64,000 nucleotides of DNA from Streptomyces rhizoryzae (GTDB taxonomy: Bacteria; Actinomycetota; Actinomycetes; Streptomycetales; Streptomycetaceae): positions 1 through 64,000 of the forward strand of contig NZ_JALMUV010000037.1 in assembly GCF_023155275.1 (NCBI RefSeq), read 5' to 3'. Positions 53,357-61,943 of this stretch are shown one piece after another; the first letter of the stretch is position 1; each line of letters starts with the position of its first letter. The notes below the pieces were generated by a model. The model was not told where the DNA came from, made no database searches, and saw only the letters and a program-made list of their open reading frames with translations. The position numbers and the translations under genes are program-made.

Positions 53357-53435
53357 CGGGCCTCCTGGGGAGTGGCGGGGGACGGAAGCCGGCTGGGGAA
53401 AGCCGGAATGATCCGTGTTTGAAGGGTCACTGACC

Positions 53436-53463
53436 TCTTCGGCAGCAATCCGGCGGGACTTTA
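53436..53463 (-). promoter_or_regulatory. Sigma-WhiG-type promoter for whiI
   Basis: On the minus strand TAAA (53463-53460), a 16-bp spacer and GCCGAAGA (53443-53436) match the WhiG consensus TAAA-N15/16-GCCGATAA at 11 of 12 positions. Initiation would fall near 53430, leaving a leader of about 70 nt before the whiI start. Confidence 0.8.
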
Positions 53464-53573
53464 GAGTTTGATCACGATTTAGTTAGGGGCAATTCGGGCA
53501 AATCGGATGCGTGAGCGATCAAGGTGAGCACGCAGTGCACCTCGAGGTGATCACAGGCGTACGGAAACGACGA

Positions 53574-53610
53574 AGCGCCGCGCACCGGGACAACCCGGAC
53601 ACGCGGCGCT
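53574..53610 (-). terminator. Terminator after the DUF3000 gene
   Basis: AGCGCCGCG (53574-53582) pairs with CGCGGCGCT (53602-53610), with an inner CCGGG-ACAA-CCCGG stem. It lies 23 bp past the DUF3000 stop. Confidence 0.75.
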
Positions 53611-53632
53611 CGGTCGTCGCCGTGCCTGCGGC

Positions 53633-54289
53633 TCAGCGGGCCTGCGGACCGCGGCGCTGCGGCAGCGGCACCACGCCGCCGTGCGGGGACGGGTCGAGCG
53701 GCGCCGGCGGCAGCCCGGCCACCTGGCACAGCAGATCGCACCAGGCCGCCAGGTGCGCCGCCAGGTCCGGCACCCCGCCCGGCCCCTCGGCCGGCGTCCA
53801 CGACGCCCGGATCTCGATCTGGGTGGCCGGCTCCCGCGCCGCCAGCCCGCCGAAGTAGTGCGACCCGGCCCGGGTGACCGTCCCGCTCGGCGCCCCGTAG
53901 CGCACCCCGCGCGCCTCCAGCGCCCCGGTCAGCCAGGACCATGACACGTCCGGAAGCAGCGGATCGGTGCCCATCTCCGGCTCCAGCTCCGCCCGGGCCA
54001 GCGTCACCACCCGGAACGTGCCCTGCCAGGTCTCGTCGCCGGCCGGCTGGTGCAGCACCACCAGCCGCCCGTCCGCCAGGTCCCGGTCCTCCCCGTCCGC
54101 CCCCGCGCCGCGCTCCACCACCGTCGCCTCCAGCGCGTACGCGTACGGGGCGAGCCGTTTCGGGGCGGGTGTCGGGCCGGTCTCGATCTCCGGCCGCAGT
54201 CGTGCCGCGCGGAGCGCCTCGACCGCCTGACGGAAGGGGATCGGGGTCTCGTCCGCGCTGTCCGCGAGGTGTTCGTGAGCCGCAGCCAT
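53633..54289 (-). CDS. DUF3000 family protein
   Basis: 218-residue actinobacterial protein of the DUF3000 family, of unknown function. Features are FRQAVEALRAARLRPEIE near the start, then GDETWQGTFRVVTLARAELEPEM, LLPDVSWSWLTGALEARG and HYFGGLAAREPATQIEIRASWTP. No signal peptide or membrane segment is seen, so it is probably cytosolic. ATG at 54289 starts MAAAHEHLADS; the ribosome site is weak. It is divergent from hemE across about 100 bp, an arrangement I recall as conserved in Streptomyces, which hints at a link to heme or sporulation but does not prove one. Confidence 0.85.
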   Translation of the reverse strand: MAAAHEHLADSADETPIPFRQAVEALRAARLRPEIETGPTPAPKRLAPYAYALEATVVERGAGADGEDRDLADGRLVVLHQPAGDETWQGTFRVVTLARAELEPEMGTDPLLPDVSWSWLTGALEARGVRYGAPSGTVTRAGSHYFGGLAAREPATQIEIRASWTPAEGPGGVPDLAAHLAAWCDLLCQVAGLPPAPLDPSPHGGVVPLPQRRGPQAR

Positions 54290-54391
54290 GCCCGGAAGGG
54301 TAGGCGGAAGACGGCGCTCATACGGGGAGGACACCCGGTGCGCGCGTCGCCCATTCGGAGCTGTCGCCGGGCGCATGCGAAGATTTGCCGC

Positions 54392-55459
54392 GTGAGCGCC
54401 AACGACGCCCCTACGGGCCAGCAGCAGACCGCTACGTACGACTCGGCATTCCTGCGGGCGTGCCGGCGCGAACCGGTGCCGCACACGCCGGTGTGGTTCA
54501 TGCGCCAGGCCGGCCGTTCGCTGCCCGAGTACCGCAAGGTCCGCGAGGGCATCGCGATGCTCGACTCCTGCATGCGCCCCGAGCTGGTCACCGAGATCAC
54601 GCTCCAGCCCGTCCGCCGGCACGGCGTGGACGCCGCCATCTACTTCAGCGACATCGTGGTGCCCCTGAAGGCCATCGGCGTCGACCTGGACATCAAGCCC
54701 GGCGTCGGCCCGGTGGTGGAGAACCCCGTCCGCACCCGCGCCGACCTGGAGCGGCTGCGCCCGCTGGACCCCTCCGACGTCCCCTACGTCACCGAGGCCA
54801 TCGGCCTGCTGACCCGCGAGCTGGGGGCCACCCCCCTGATCGGCTTCGCCGGCGCCCCCTTCACGCTCGCCAGCTACCTCGTCGAGGGCGGCCCGTCCCG
54901 CAACCACGAGAACACCAAGGCCCTGATGTACGGCGACCCGCAGCTGTGGGCCGACCTGCTCGACCGGCTCGCGGACATCACCGCCGCCTTCCTCAAGGTC
55001 CAGATCGAGGCCGGCGCCGCCGCCGTGCAGCTCTTCGACTCCTGGGTCGGCGCGCTCGCCCCGGCCGACTACCGGCGCGCGGTCCTGCCGGCCTCCGCCA
55101 AGGTCTTCGACGCGGTCGCCTCCTACGGCGTCCCGCGGATCCACTTCGGCGTCGGCACCGGCGAACTCCTCGGCCTGCTGGGCGAGGCCGGCGCGGACGT
55201 GGTCGGCGCGGACTGGCGGGTGCCGCTGGACGAGGCGGCCCGCCGGGTCGGCCCCGGCAAGGCGCTCCAGGGCAACCTCGACCCGGCCGTGCTCTTCGCC
55301 CCCCGCGAGGCCGTCGAGACCAAGGCCCGCGAGGTCCTGGACGCGGCCGCCGGCCTGCCCGGCCACGTCTTCAACCTCGGCCACGGCGTGCTGCCGAACA
55401 CCGACCCGGACGCGCTGACCCGCCTCGTGGAGTACGTCCACACGCAGACCGCGCGCTGA
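54392..55459 (+). CDS. hemE: Uroporphyrinogen decarboxylase
   Basis: Decarboxylates uroporphyrinogen III to coproporphyrinogen III in heme synthesis. The 355-residue protein has FMRQAGRSLPEYR (Arg/Arg substrate clamp), AAIYFSDIVVPLKAIGVDLD with the key Asp, IGFAGAPFTLASYLVEGG and NLGHGVLPNTDPD at the C-terminus. GTG at 54392 begins SANDAPTGQQQ; the upstream site GAAGA is weak. It is followed after 28 bp by a convergent flavoprotein gene. hemY and hemQ, the later steps, lie 6.5 kb downstream, so the heme genes here are clustered but not one operon. Confidence 0.96.
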   Translation: MSANDAPTGQQQTATYDSAFLRACRREPVPHTPVWFMRQAGRSLPEYRKVREGIAMLDSCMRPELVTEITLQPVRRHGVDAAIYFSDIVVPLKAIGVDLDIKPGVGPVVENPVRTRADLERLRPLDPSDVPYVTEAIGLLTRELGATPLIGFAGAPFTLASYLVEGGPSRNHENTKALMYGDPQLWADLLDRLADITAAFLKVQIEAGAAAVQLFDSWVGALAPADYRRAVLPASAKVFDAVASYGVPRIHFGVGTGELLGLLGEAGADVVGADWRVPLDEAARRVGPGKALQGNLDPAVLFAPREAVETKAREVLDAAAGLPGHVFNLGHGVLPNTDPDALTRLVEYVHTQTAR

Positions 55460-55487
55460 CCGGCGGCGGGGGCGCGGCCCGCAGGGG

Positions 55488-56873
55488 TCAGGCCCCCGCC
55501 TCCCGCACCGCCGCGGCGGCCTTGCGGGCGGCCACCAGGACCGGGTCCCACACCGGCGAGAACGGCGGGGCGTAGCCCAGGTCCAGCGCGGTCATCTGCT
55601 CCACGGTCATCCCGGCGGTGAGCGCCACCGCGGCGACGTCCACCCGCTTCCCGGCGCCCTCCCGCCCGACGATCTGCACCCCCAGCAGGCGGCCGGTGCG
55701 CCGCTCGGCGAGCATCTTCACGTGCATCGGGCGGGCGCCGGGGTAGTAGCCGGCGCGGCTGGTCGACTCGACGGTGACGGCGACGAACCGCAGCCCCGCC
55801 GCCTCGGCCTGGCGCTCCAGCAGCCCGGTGCGGGCGATCTCCAGGTCGCAGACCTTGCTCACCGCGGTGCCCACGACCCCGGGGAAGGTCGCGTAGCCGC
55901 CGGCCACGTTGGCGCCGATGACCTGGCCGTGCTTGTTGGCGTGGGTGCCCAGCGGGATGTGCCGGGGCTCGCCGGTGACCAGGTCGCGCACCTCGACGCA
56001 GTCGCCGCCGGCCCAGAGGTGCTCCTGCCCGGCGACCCGCAGCGCCAGGTCCGTGCGCAGCCCCCCGGACGCGCCCAGCGGCAGCCCGGCCGCCTCGGCC
56101 AGCGAGGTCTCCGGGCGCACGCCCATCCCCAGGACGACCGCGTCGGCCGGGTACTCGGCGTCCTCGGTGACCACCGCGCGGGCCCGTCCGCCCTCCCCGG
56201 TCAGCACCTCGGTGACCCGGGCGCCGGTCACCACCTCGATGCCCATACCGCACATCGCGGTGTGCACCAGCGCGCCCATGTCCGGGTCGAGCGTGGACAT
56301 CGGCTGGTCGCTCTGCTCCAGCACCGTCACCGAGAAGCCGCGGTGGACCAGCGCCTCGGCCATCTCCACGCCGATGTAGCCGGCACCGATGACCACCGCC
56401 CGGCGGCCCGGCGCCCCCTGGAGCCCGTGCAGCACCGCCTGCCCGTCGTCCAGCGTCTGCACCCCGTACACCCCCGGGGCGTCGATGCCCGGCAGCGGCG
56501 GGCGCAGCGGCCGCGCTCCGGTGGCGATCACCAGCTTGTCGAAGCCGGTCCACTCCTCCCGGCCGCCGTCGTCCAGCGCCCGGGTGCGCACCCGGCCCTT
56601 GTCCAGGTCGAGGGCGGTGACCTCGGTGCGCAGCCGCAGGTCGATGTCCCGGGCCCGGTGCTCCTCGGCGGTCCGCGCGATCAGCGCGTCCGGCCCGTCC
56701 ACCGCGCCGCCGACCCAGTAGGGGATCCCGCACGCCGAGTACGAGGTGAAGTGGCCCCGCTCGAACGCCGTGATGCGCAGCGCGTCCGGCCCCTTCAGGC
56801 GGCGGGCCTGCGACGCGGCGGCCATCCCCGCCGCGTCCCCACCGATGACCACCAGCCGCTCCGGCACCGCCAT
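55488..56873 (-). CDS. FAD-dependent pyridine nucleotide-disulfide oxidoreductase (CoA-disulfide reductase-like)
   Basis: 461-residue flavoprotein with FAD motif VIGGDAAGMAAA, NAD(P) motif VVIGAGYIGVEMAEAL and the FAD-aspartate segment HLWAGGDCVEV. The single active-site Cys48 lies in YSACGIPY, which places it with CoA-disulfide reductases and NADH oxidases of the single-cysteine group rather than CxxxxC enzymes. The C-terminal dimerisation domain ends AVALTAGMTVEQM and LDLGYAPPFSPVWDP. ATG at 56873 has GGAGG about 7 bases upstream. Its electron acceptor in this organism is unknown. Confidence 0.9.
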   Translation of the reverse strand: MAVPERLVVIGGDAAGMAAASQARRLKGPDALRITAFERGHFTSYSACGIPYWVGGAVDGPDALIARTAEEHRARDIDLRLRTEVTALDLDKGRVRTRALDDGGREEWTGFDKLVIATGARPLRPPLPGIDAPGVYGVQTLDDGQAVLHGLQGAPGRRAVVIGAGYIGVEMAEALVHRGFSVTVLEQSDQPMSTLDPDMGALVHTAMCGMGIEVVTGARVTEVLTGEGGRARAVVTEDAEYPADAVVLGMGVRPETSLAEAAGLPLGASGGLRTDLALRVAGQEHLWAGGDCVEVRDLVTGEPRHIPLGTHANKHGQVIGANVAGGYATFPGVVGTAVSKVCDLEIARTGLLERQAEAAGLRFVAVTVESTSRAGYYPGARPMHVKMLAERRTGRLLGVQIVGREGAGKRVDVAAVALTAGMTVEQMTALDLGYAPPFSPVWDPVLVAARKAAAAVREAGA

Positions 56874-57047
56874 ACCGCGTCCTCCCGCTCGTCTCCCGCG
56901 TGCCCGCGCACGTCCGTACGGAACTGCTCGTTCCTGCCCGTTTCCGAGCGTTACCGCTCAAGGCGGGTCCTATCCCTGCCCGGTCCGCCCGGCCCCATGA
57001 TCGCGGGTGGCGGCCGGGCGCGCACCGCCGGCGGACCGGTGGTGCGG

Positions 57048-58505
57048 TCAGAACGGGTAGCCGGCCGGGGTGGCGCGGACCGTCGTCCAGCGGGTCTCGG
57101 TGAACGCGTCGAGGTTGGCCGCGCCGCCGAACCGGGAGCCGGTCCCGGAATCGGCCAGTCCGCCGAAGGCCGCCACCGGTTCGTCGTTGACCGTCTGGTC
57201 GTTGATGTGCAGCAGCCCGGTGGGGATCCGGTCGGCCAGCTCCAGGGCGCGGGCCGCGTCGCGGGTGACGATGCCCAGCGCCAGCCCGTAGGCGGACTCG
57301 TTGGCCAGCGCCACCGCCTCGTCGGGGTCCCGGAAGGCCCGCACCGGCGCGACCGGGCCGAACACCTCCTGCCCGTACGCCGGGCTGGCGCCCAGCGGCC
57401 CCGGCCCCCCGGCGGCCGGGCCCGCGTCGGCGAGCACCGTCGGCCGGTAGAACAGCTCCTCGTGGGTGCCGCCGGCCGCGATCCGCACGCCCGCCGCGGC
57501 GCTCTCCCGCACCAGCGCGTCGATCTTCCGCAGCTGCCCGCGGTCGATGACCGGGCCGAGGTGGACCTGCGCGCGGTAGGGGTCCCCGACGGTCAGCGCG
57601 TCCGCCTTCGCCGCCAGCCGCTCCACGTACTCCTCGTAGCGCGAGGCGTGCACCAGGTGCCGGCCGGCCGTCATGCAGACCTGGCCCTGGTGGAAGAAGG
57701 ACGCCCAGGCGGCCGTGGACATCGCGGCGTCCAGATCGGCGTCCTCCAGCACCACGAACGCGCTGTTGCCGCCCAGTTCGAGATGGGCCCGCTTCAGGTG
57801 GCGCGCGGCCAGCTCCCCGACGCTGCGGCCGGCCTCGGTCGAGCCGGTGAACGAGATGACCCGCACCCGCGGGTCCGCCACCAGCGCCCGCCCGGCGTCC
57901 GCGCCGCCGGGCAGCACCCGCAGCAGTCCCGCCGGCAGCCCGGCCTCCGCGAACACCGCGGCCACCACGTGCCCGCCGCACACCGCCGTGCGCGGGTCGG
58001 GCTTGAGGACGACGGCGTTGCCCAGCGCCAGGGCCGGCGCCACCGACCGCAGCGCCAGGACCAGCGGGACGTTGAACGGCGCGATCACCCCGACCACCCC
58101 GGCCGGCAGGCGGCTGGTGAACGACAGCCGCGGCGCGCCCGAGGGCAGCACCTCGCCGAGCGGGCGGTGGGCCAGCGCGGCGGCCTCATAGCACTCCTCG
58201 GCCGCGGTGCGGATCTCGAAATCGGCCTTGCCCCGGACGCTGCCGGCCTCCCGGACGAGCCACTCGCCGATCTCCGCGGCGTGCCGGTGGATCAGATCGC
58301 CGGCCCGGCGCAGCACCGCGGCCCGCTCGGTGTACGGTCTGCGCGCCCAGTCCCGCTGCGCCGCCGCGGCCGCGGCCGCGGCGTCCGCGACATCGGCGGG
58401 CGCGGCCAGCGTCAGCTCGCCCAGCACCGCGCCCGTCGCGGGCTCCACCGCCTCGGCCGGACCGCCGCGCAGGGCGCACCAGTCCTTGGGATCGAGCAGG
58501 GCCAT
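57048..58505 (-). CDS. Aldehyde dehydrogenase (benzaldehyde/vanillin dehydrogenase-like)
   Basis: 485-residue NAD(P)-dependent aldehyde dehydrogenase. Catalytic Cys277 lies in QGQVCMTAGR and the general base Glu in LELGGNSAFV; VIAPFNVPLVL and ISFTGSTEAGR mark the cofactor site. The best family impression is the benzaldehyde/vanillin group. ATG at 58505 has GGAGG 8 bases upstream. The upstream neighbour on the same strand is a thiolase (297-bp gap with G/C repeats), which could indicate aromatic or fatty aldehyde catabolism; the link is loose. Confidence 0.9.
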   Translation of the reverse strand: MALLDPKDWCALRGGPAEAVEPATGAVLGELTLAAPADVADAAAAAAAAQRDWARRPYTERAAVLRRAGDLIHRHAAEIGEWLVREAGSVRGKADFEIRTAAEECYEAAALAHRPLGEVLPSGAPRLSFTSRLPAGVVGVIAPFNVPLVLALRSVAPALALGNAVVLKPDPRTAVCGGHVVAAVFAEAGLPAGLLRVLPGGADAGRALVADPRVRVISFTGSTEAGRSVGELAARHLKRAHLELGGNSAFVVLEDADLDAAMSTAAWASFFHQGQVCMTAGRHLVHASRYEEYVERLAAKADALTVGDPYRAQVHLGPVIDRGQLRKIDALVRESAAAGVRIAAGGTHEELFYRPTVLADAGPAAGGPGPLGASPAYGQEVFGPVAPVRAFRDPDEAVALANESAYGLALGIVTRDAARALELADRIPTGLLHINDQTVNDEPVAAFGGLADSGTGSRFGGAANLDAFTETRWTTVRATPAGYPF

Positions 58506-58702
58506 CGCGCCAACCTCCGGGAGAACGGGGACAGTTGATTGCTGAACGAGTGTGCCCCACGGCCCCGGCGGCCGCCCGCCGGGGGCCGGCCCGGGGGCCG
58601 GGGGCCGGGGCCCTGTCCTGGAGTACCGGAGTATGTGGAGTGGCGGAGTGCCGGAGGGACGGGGCACCGGAGTGAAGGGGGCATCGCCCGGTGCGGCGAG
58701 AG

Positions 58703-58780
58703 GGCGTGGGGGCGCCGCCGGACGTGCGGGCGCCGCGGGGCGTACGGGCGCCGCCGGGCGGGTGGGGCGCCGCCCGGCGG
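58703..58780 (+). repeat. Degenerate GGGCGCCGC tandem repeat
   Basis: Four copies of the GGGCGCCGC core spaced about 18-20 bp apart in the gap between the thiolase and aldehyde dehydrogenase genes. Just upstream (58621-58675) a looser CCGGAG-type repeat is visible. No coding frame is convincing. Confidence 0.6.
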
Positions 58781-58802
58781 ACGGGACCGTGCGGCCCCCT
58801 GG

Positions 58803-60011
58803 CTAGCGCTCCAGCACCATCGCCAGGCCCTGGCCGACGCCGATGCACAGGGCGGCCAGCCCGGTGCCCGAGCCGCGGGCGGCGAGCTGGTGGGCGACCG
58901 CGCCGGCCAGCCGGGCCCCGGAGGCGCCCAGCGGGTGCCCGATGGCGATCGCCCCGCCGCGCGGATTGACCACCGAGGGGTCGAGTTCCGGCCACTGGGC
59001 GAGGCAGCCCAGCGCCTGGGCCGCGAACGCCTCGTTCAGCTCGCAGACCGCCAGGTCGTCGAAGCCGCGCCCGGCCCGGTCCAGCGCCCGGCGGACCGCC
59101 TCGACCGGTCCCAGCCCGAACAGCTGCGGCTCGATACCGGTCACCGCGCTGGCCCGGATCCGGGCCAGCGGCTCGCGCCCGGTGGCCCGCAGCCCCTCCT
59201 CGCCGACCAGGAGCAGCGCCGCGGCGCCGTCGTTGAGCGGGGAGGAGTTGCCGGCGGTGACGGTGCCGCCGGCCGGCCGGAACACCGGCTTCAGCTTCGA
59301 CAGCGCCCCGAGGGAGGAGTTCTCCCGGACCGTCTCGTCGCGGAGCAGGTCCACGTCCGGCAGCGGCACCACCTCGCCGGCGTAGGCGCCCGACGCCCAG
59401 GCCCGGACCGCCTTCTGGTGGCTGGCCAGCGCGAAGACGTCCTGCTGCTCGCGGGTGATGCCGTGCCGGTCGGCGACCAGCTCGGCGCCCTCGCCCAGCG
59501 ACACCGTCCACTCCGGCGCCATCCGGGGATTGACCATCCGCCAGCCGAGCGTGGAGGAGAACATCTCCTGGTGGCCCGCGGGGAATGCCCGGTCCGGCTT
59601 GCGCAGCACGTAGGGCGCCCGGCTCATCGACTCCACCCCGCCGGCCACCGCGATCTCCGCGTCGCCGTGCGCGATGGCCCGGGCCGCCTGGATGACGGCC
59701 TCCAGCCCGGATCCGCACAGCCGGTTGACCGTGACGCCGGGGACGGTCGCCGGCAGCCCCGCGAGCAGCACTGCCATCCGCGCCACGTTGCGGTTGTCCT
59801 CGCCCGCGCCGTTGGCGTCGCCGAAGTACACGTCGTCGATCCGGGCCGGGTCGAGCTCCGGGGTGCGGCCCACCAGGGCGCGCAGCACGTGGGCGGCGAG
59901 GTCGTCGGGGCGGACCCCGGCCAGCGCGCCGCCGTATTTGCCGACCGGTGTCCGTACCGCGTCGACGATGTAGACGTCCCGCAGGGTCGTGCGCGGGTGG
60001 GGCTCGGTCAT
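58803..60011 (-). CDS. Acetyl-CoA C-acetyltransferase/beta-ketoadipyl-CoA thiolase-like
   Basis: 402-residue thiolase. Cys99 in VNRLCGSGLEAV is the nucleophile; SSPLNDGAAALLL, ELNEAFAAQALG, NPRGGAIAIGHPLGASGARL and the final CIGVGQGLA with the second Cys are all present. The NPRGGAIAIGHPLG form is common in PcaF/PaaJ-type beta-ketoadipyl-CoA thiolases, so an aromatic-acid role is possible; a general acetyl-CoA acetyltransferase is equally allowed. ATG at 60011 (MTEPHPRTTLRDVYIVDAVR) is chosen over the longer frame to 60140, whose added residues are low complexity. Confidence 0.9.
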   Translation of the reverse strand: MTEPHPRTTLRDVYIVDAVRTPVGKYGGALAGVRPDDLAAHVLRALVGRTPELDPARIDDVYFGDANGAGEDNRNVARMAVLLAGLPATVPGVTVNRLCGSGLEAVIQAARAIAHGDAEIAVAGGVESMSRAPYVLRKPDRAFPAGHQEMFSSTLGWRMVNPRMAPEWTVSLGEGAELVADRHGITREQQDVFALASHQKAVRAWASGAYAGEVVPLPDVDLLRDETVRENSSLGALSKLKPVFRPAGGTVTAGNSSPLNDGAAALLLVGEEGLRATGREPLARIRASAVTGIEPQLFGLGPVEAVRRALDRAGRGFDDLAVCELNEAFAAQALGCLAQWPELDPSVVNPRGGAIAIGHPLGASGARLAGAVAHQLAARGSGTGLAALCIGVGQGLAMVLER

Positions 60012-60444
60012 CAGGGTGCGTCCTCGCTGTCGTCGCGGTCCGGCGCCGCTCGCTGCGCGCGCCCTCCCCGCGGTACCGGGCTCGGGGCCGGCGGCCGGTA
60101 CGAAGATCGCCGCCCGCCGCCCCGAGTCTTTGCCCGCCACCGCCCGCTGTCAACGGGGTGGCCGGCCACCCCGGACGCCGGAGGGGGCGGCGGGGGGCCG
60201 GGGCGGTGGTGCCGGGGGGACGGCGGGGACAGCGGGGAGGGCGGTGCCGGCGGGGGTGACGGGCGCGCGGGGCGCCGCCGGGGGCGGCGGTGCCGCTTGC
60301 CGTGCCGGGGCCGCCGGGTGTCCGGGGGCCGCCGGATGGCCTGGGGCCGTCGGGTGTTCCGGGGCCGCCGAGTGCCCCGGGGGTGGGGGCCGCCTTGGCC
60401 GGGTCCGGTCCCCGGTCCCGCGCGGCCCCGCCTGTCGCTTGGGG
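60012..60444. other. G/C-rich intergenic stretch with tandem repeats
   Basis: 433 bp between the thiolase start and the DUF4349 stop. It holds the 18-bp repeat at 60307-60378 and G/C runs. Frames across it give only Gly/Ala/Pro/Arg-rich low-complexity strings, so no gene is called. The thiolase promoter should lie near 60020-60150. Confidence 0.6.
60307..60378 (+). repeat. 18-bp tandem repeat, four units
   Basis: Units 60307-60324, 60325-60342, 60343-60360 and 60361-60378, all starting GGGGCCG. In the minus-strand frame they would encode a six-residue Ala/Pro/Gly/His repeat, but no start or ribosome site supports a gene. Confidence 0.85.
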
Positions 60445-61734
60445 TTACCGCGTCCCGGTCTGCCTGCTTGCCGGGTCCGGTTCGCCGGTGCCGTCCACGC
60501 CGCGTGTCGCGTCGGGCTTGCCCGTTGCGTGCACCCCGTCCGTGGGGTCCGGCCGGTCTGTCGCTTCCGGTTCGCCGGTGCCGTCCACGCCGCCTGTCGC
60601 GCCGGGCTTGCCCGTCGCGTCCCATCCGTCCGTGGGGCCCGGCCTGTCCGTCCCCTCCAGTCCGCCGGTGCCGTCGAGCCCGCCTGTCGCTCCCGGCCCG
60701 CCCGCCCCCTCCACTCCGCGCGTGCCGCCCGGCTCGCCGGCGACGCCCAGCCCACCGGCACTACCCGGCCCCCCGACGCCCCCGGACCCCCCGCCGCCCG
60801 GTGGCCGCCGTCGGTGGCGAAGCGGGCTTGTGGGGAAGCGGCCGCGGGTCGTTCGCCACAGGGCGTGGAGGGCCGCGCCGGTGAGGGCGAAGGGGAGGAG
60901 CGCGGCGAGGGCCACCAGGACCCAGCGGGCCGCCCCGGTGAAGGTGTGCCAGGCGTCCCGGAGGGCGTCGCCGAACGAGGCGCCGCTGCCGGGGGAGGGG
61001 TCCTCGACGGCGCCGGGCCGGCGCAGCAGCAGGGTGACGGTGGCCGCGCCGGTGCGGTCCTTCAGGGACGCCAGCTGGGCCTCCAGGGACTCCAGGTTCG
61101 CCTCCCGGGTGCTCAGTTCCGACTCCAGGGCGGTGATGTCGGCGATCGAGGACGCCCGGTCCATCAGCGCCCGGATCCGGTCGACGCTCGCCCGCTGGGA
61201 CTTCACCCGGCTGTCGGTGTCCACCACCTGGTCGGTGACGTCCCTGGCCGACACCTCGCGGGCGAGCACCGTGCCGAGCCCGGACAGCCGCGCCAGCAGC
61301 GCGTCGTACCGCTCCGGCGGCACCCGCAGCACCAGCTTCGACCGGTCCCGGCCGTCCGGGTCCCGGTCGGTGGTCTCCTCGGCCGCGTAACCGCCCGCGT
61401 CCGCCGCGGCGCTCCGGGCCCGGGCGAGCGCCCCGGCCACGTCGCCGGTCCGCACGGTGAGCGTCGCGGTCCGCACGACCTGCGCCGCCTTCGCCCGTAC
61501 GCCGGCCGGCGCACCGGCTCCCCGGCCCGCCGCGCCCTGCCGGGCGCCGCCCGGCTGCTGCGGCGCGGCGGCGCCCCCGCCCGGTCCGGCCGCCGCGTCG
61601 GCCGCGGCGGTCGGACCGCTCGCCGCCGAGGTGCAGCCGGCCGCCGCCAGCGACACCACCAGCAGCACCGCCGCCCCACCGGCCCGCCGCGCCCCCGGCG
61701 TCCGCCTGCCGCGCCGTCCCCGTGTTCCCCGCAT
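60445..61734 (-). CDS. DUF4349-domain lipoprotein/membrane protein
   Basis: 429-residue membrane-anchored protein. After an Arg-rich start, a hydrophobic stretch ends in the lipobox-like AAAGC (VVSLAAAGCTSAAS). The DUF4349 domain follows (RTATLTVRTGDVAGALAR, YAAEETTDRDPDGRDRSKLV, TDQVVDTDSRVKSQRASVDR), with a coiled coil of LESELSTREANLESLEAQLA type. One C-terminal membrane helix (WVLVALAALLPFALTGAAL) comes next. The last 130 residues are a Gly/Pro/Asp/Thr-rich cytosolic tail built from 30-residue repeats encoded by 90-bp tandem units. ATG at 61734 is preferred to the longer frame to 61872. Function unknown; homologues are envelope proteins. Confidence 0.82.
   Translation of the reverse strand: MRGTRGRRGRRTPGARRAGGAAVLLVVSLAAAGCTSAASGPTAAADAAAGPGGGAAAPQQPGGARQGAAGRGAGAPAGVRAKAAQVVRTATLTVRTGDVAGALARARSAAADAGGYAAEETTDRDPDGRDRSKLVLRVPPERYDALLARLSGLGTVLAREVSARDVTDQVVDTDSRVKSQRASVDRIRALMDRASSIADITALESELSTREANLESLEAQLASLKDRTGAATVTLLLRRPGAVEDPSPGSGASFGDALRDAWHTFTGAARWVLVALAALLPFALTGAALHALWRTTRGRFPTSPLRHRRRPPGGGGSGGVGGPGSAGGLGVAGEPGGTRGVEGAGGPGATGGLDGTGGLEGTDRPGPTDGWDATGKPGATGGVDGTGEPEATDRPDPTDGVHATGKPDATRGVDGTGEPDPASRQTGTR
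60481..60690 (-). repeat. 90-bp tandem repeat inside the DUF4349 gene
   Basis: Two full units (60481-60570 and 60571-60660) and a 30-bp partial, each starting with a TYCGCCGGTGCCGTC motif. In frame they encode 30-residue units including a DGTG...TDRP...ATGKP pattern, so length variation would keep the frame. Confidence 0.85.
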
Positions 61735-61943
61735 GTCCGGTGGTCCCCTTCCGTAGGCGGCCGCCGGGCGGCGGCGGTACGGGCCGCCGGTCCCCAACAG
61801 GCCGGAGTCCGCTGCCTCTTGGACGGGGCCGCCCGGCCGGCGGTTGCCGCCGCGGGGTCTCGAAGCGGTCACGGCCGAACGGCCCGGTCCGGCGGGCCGG
61901 ACCGCCCCGGGGGCGTCCGCACCCGCTCTGAGACAGTGGACCC

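Noticed and set aside
60012..60444. Tandem 18-bp repeats as a CRISPR array
   Set aside because: Units are directly abutting without spacers, and there are no cas genes.
60150..60761. Minus-strand Pro/Ala/His-rich frame across the 18-bp repeat as a gene
   Set aside because: No start context and no codon bias distinct from GC content; part of it overlaps the DUF4349 coding region in another frame.
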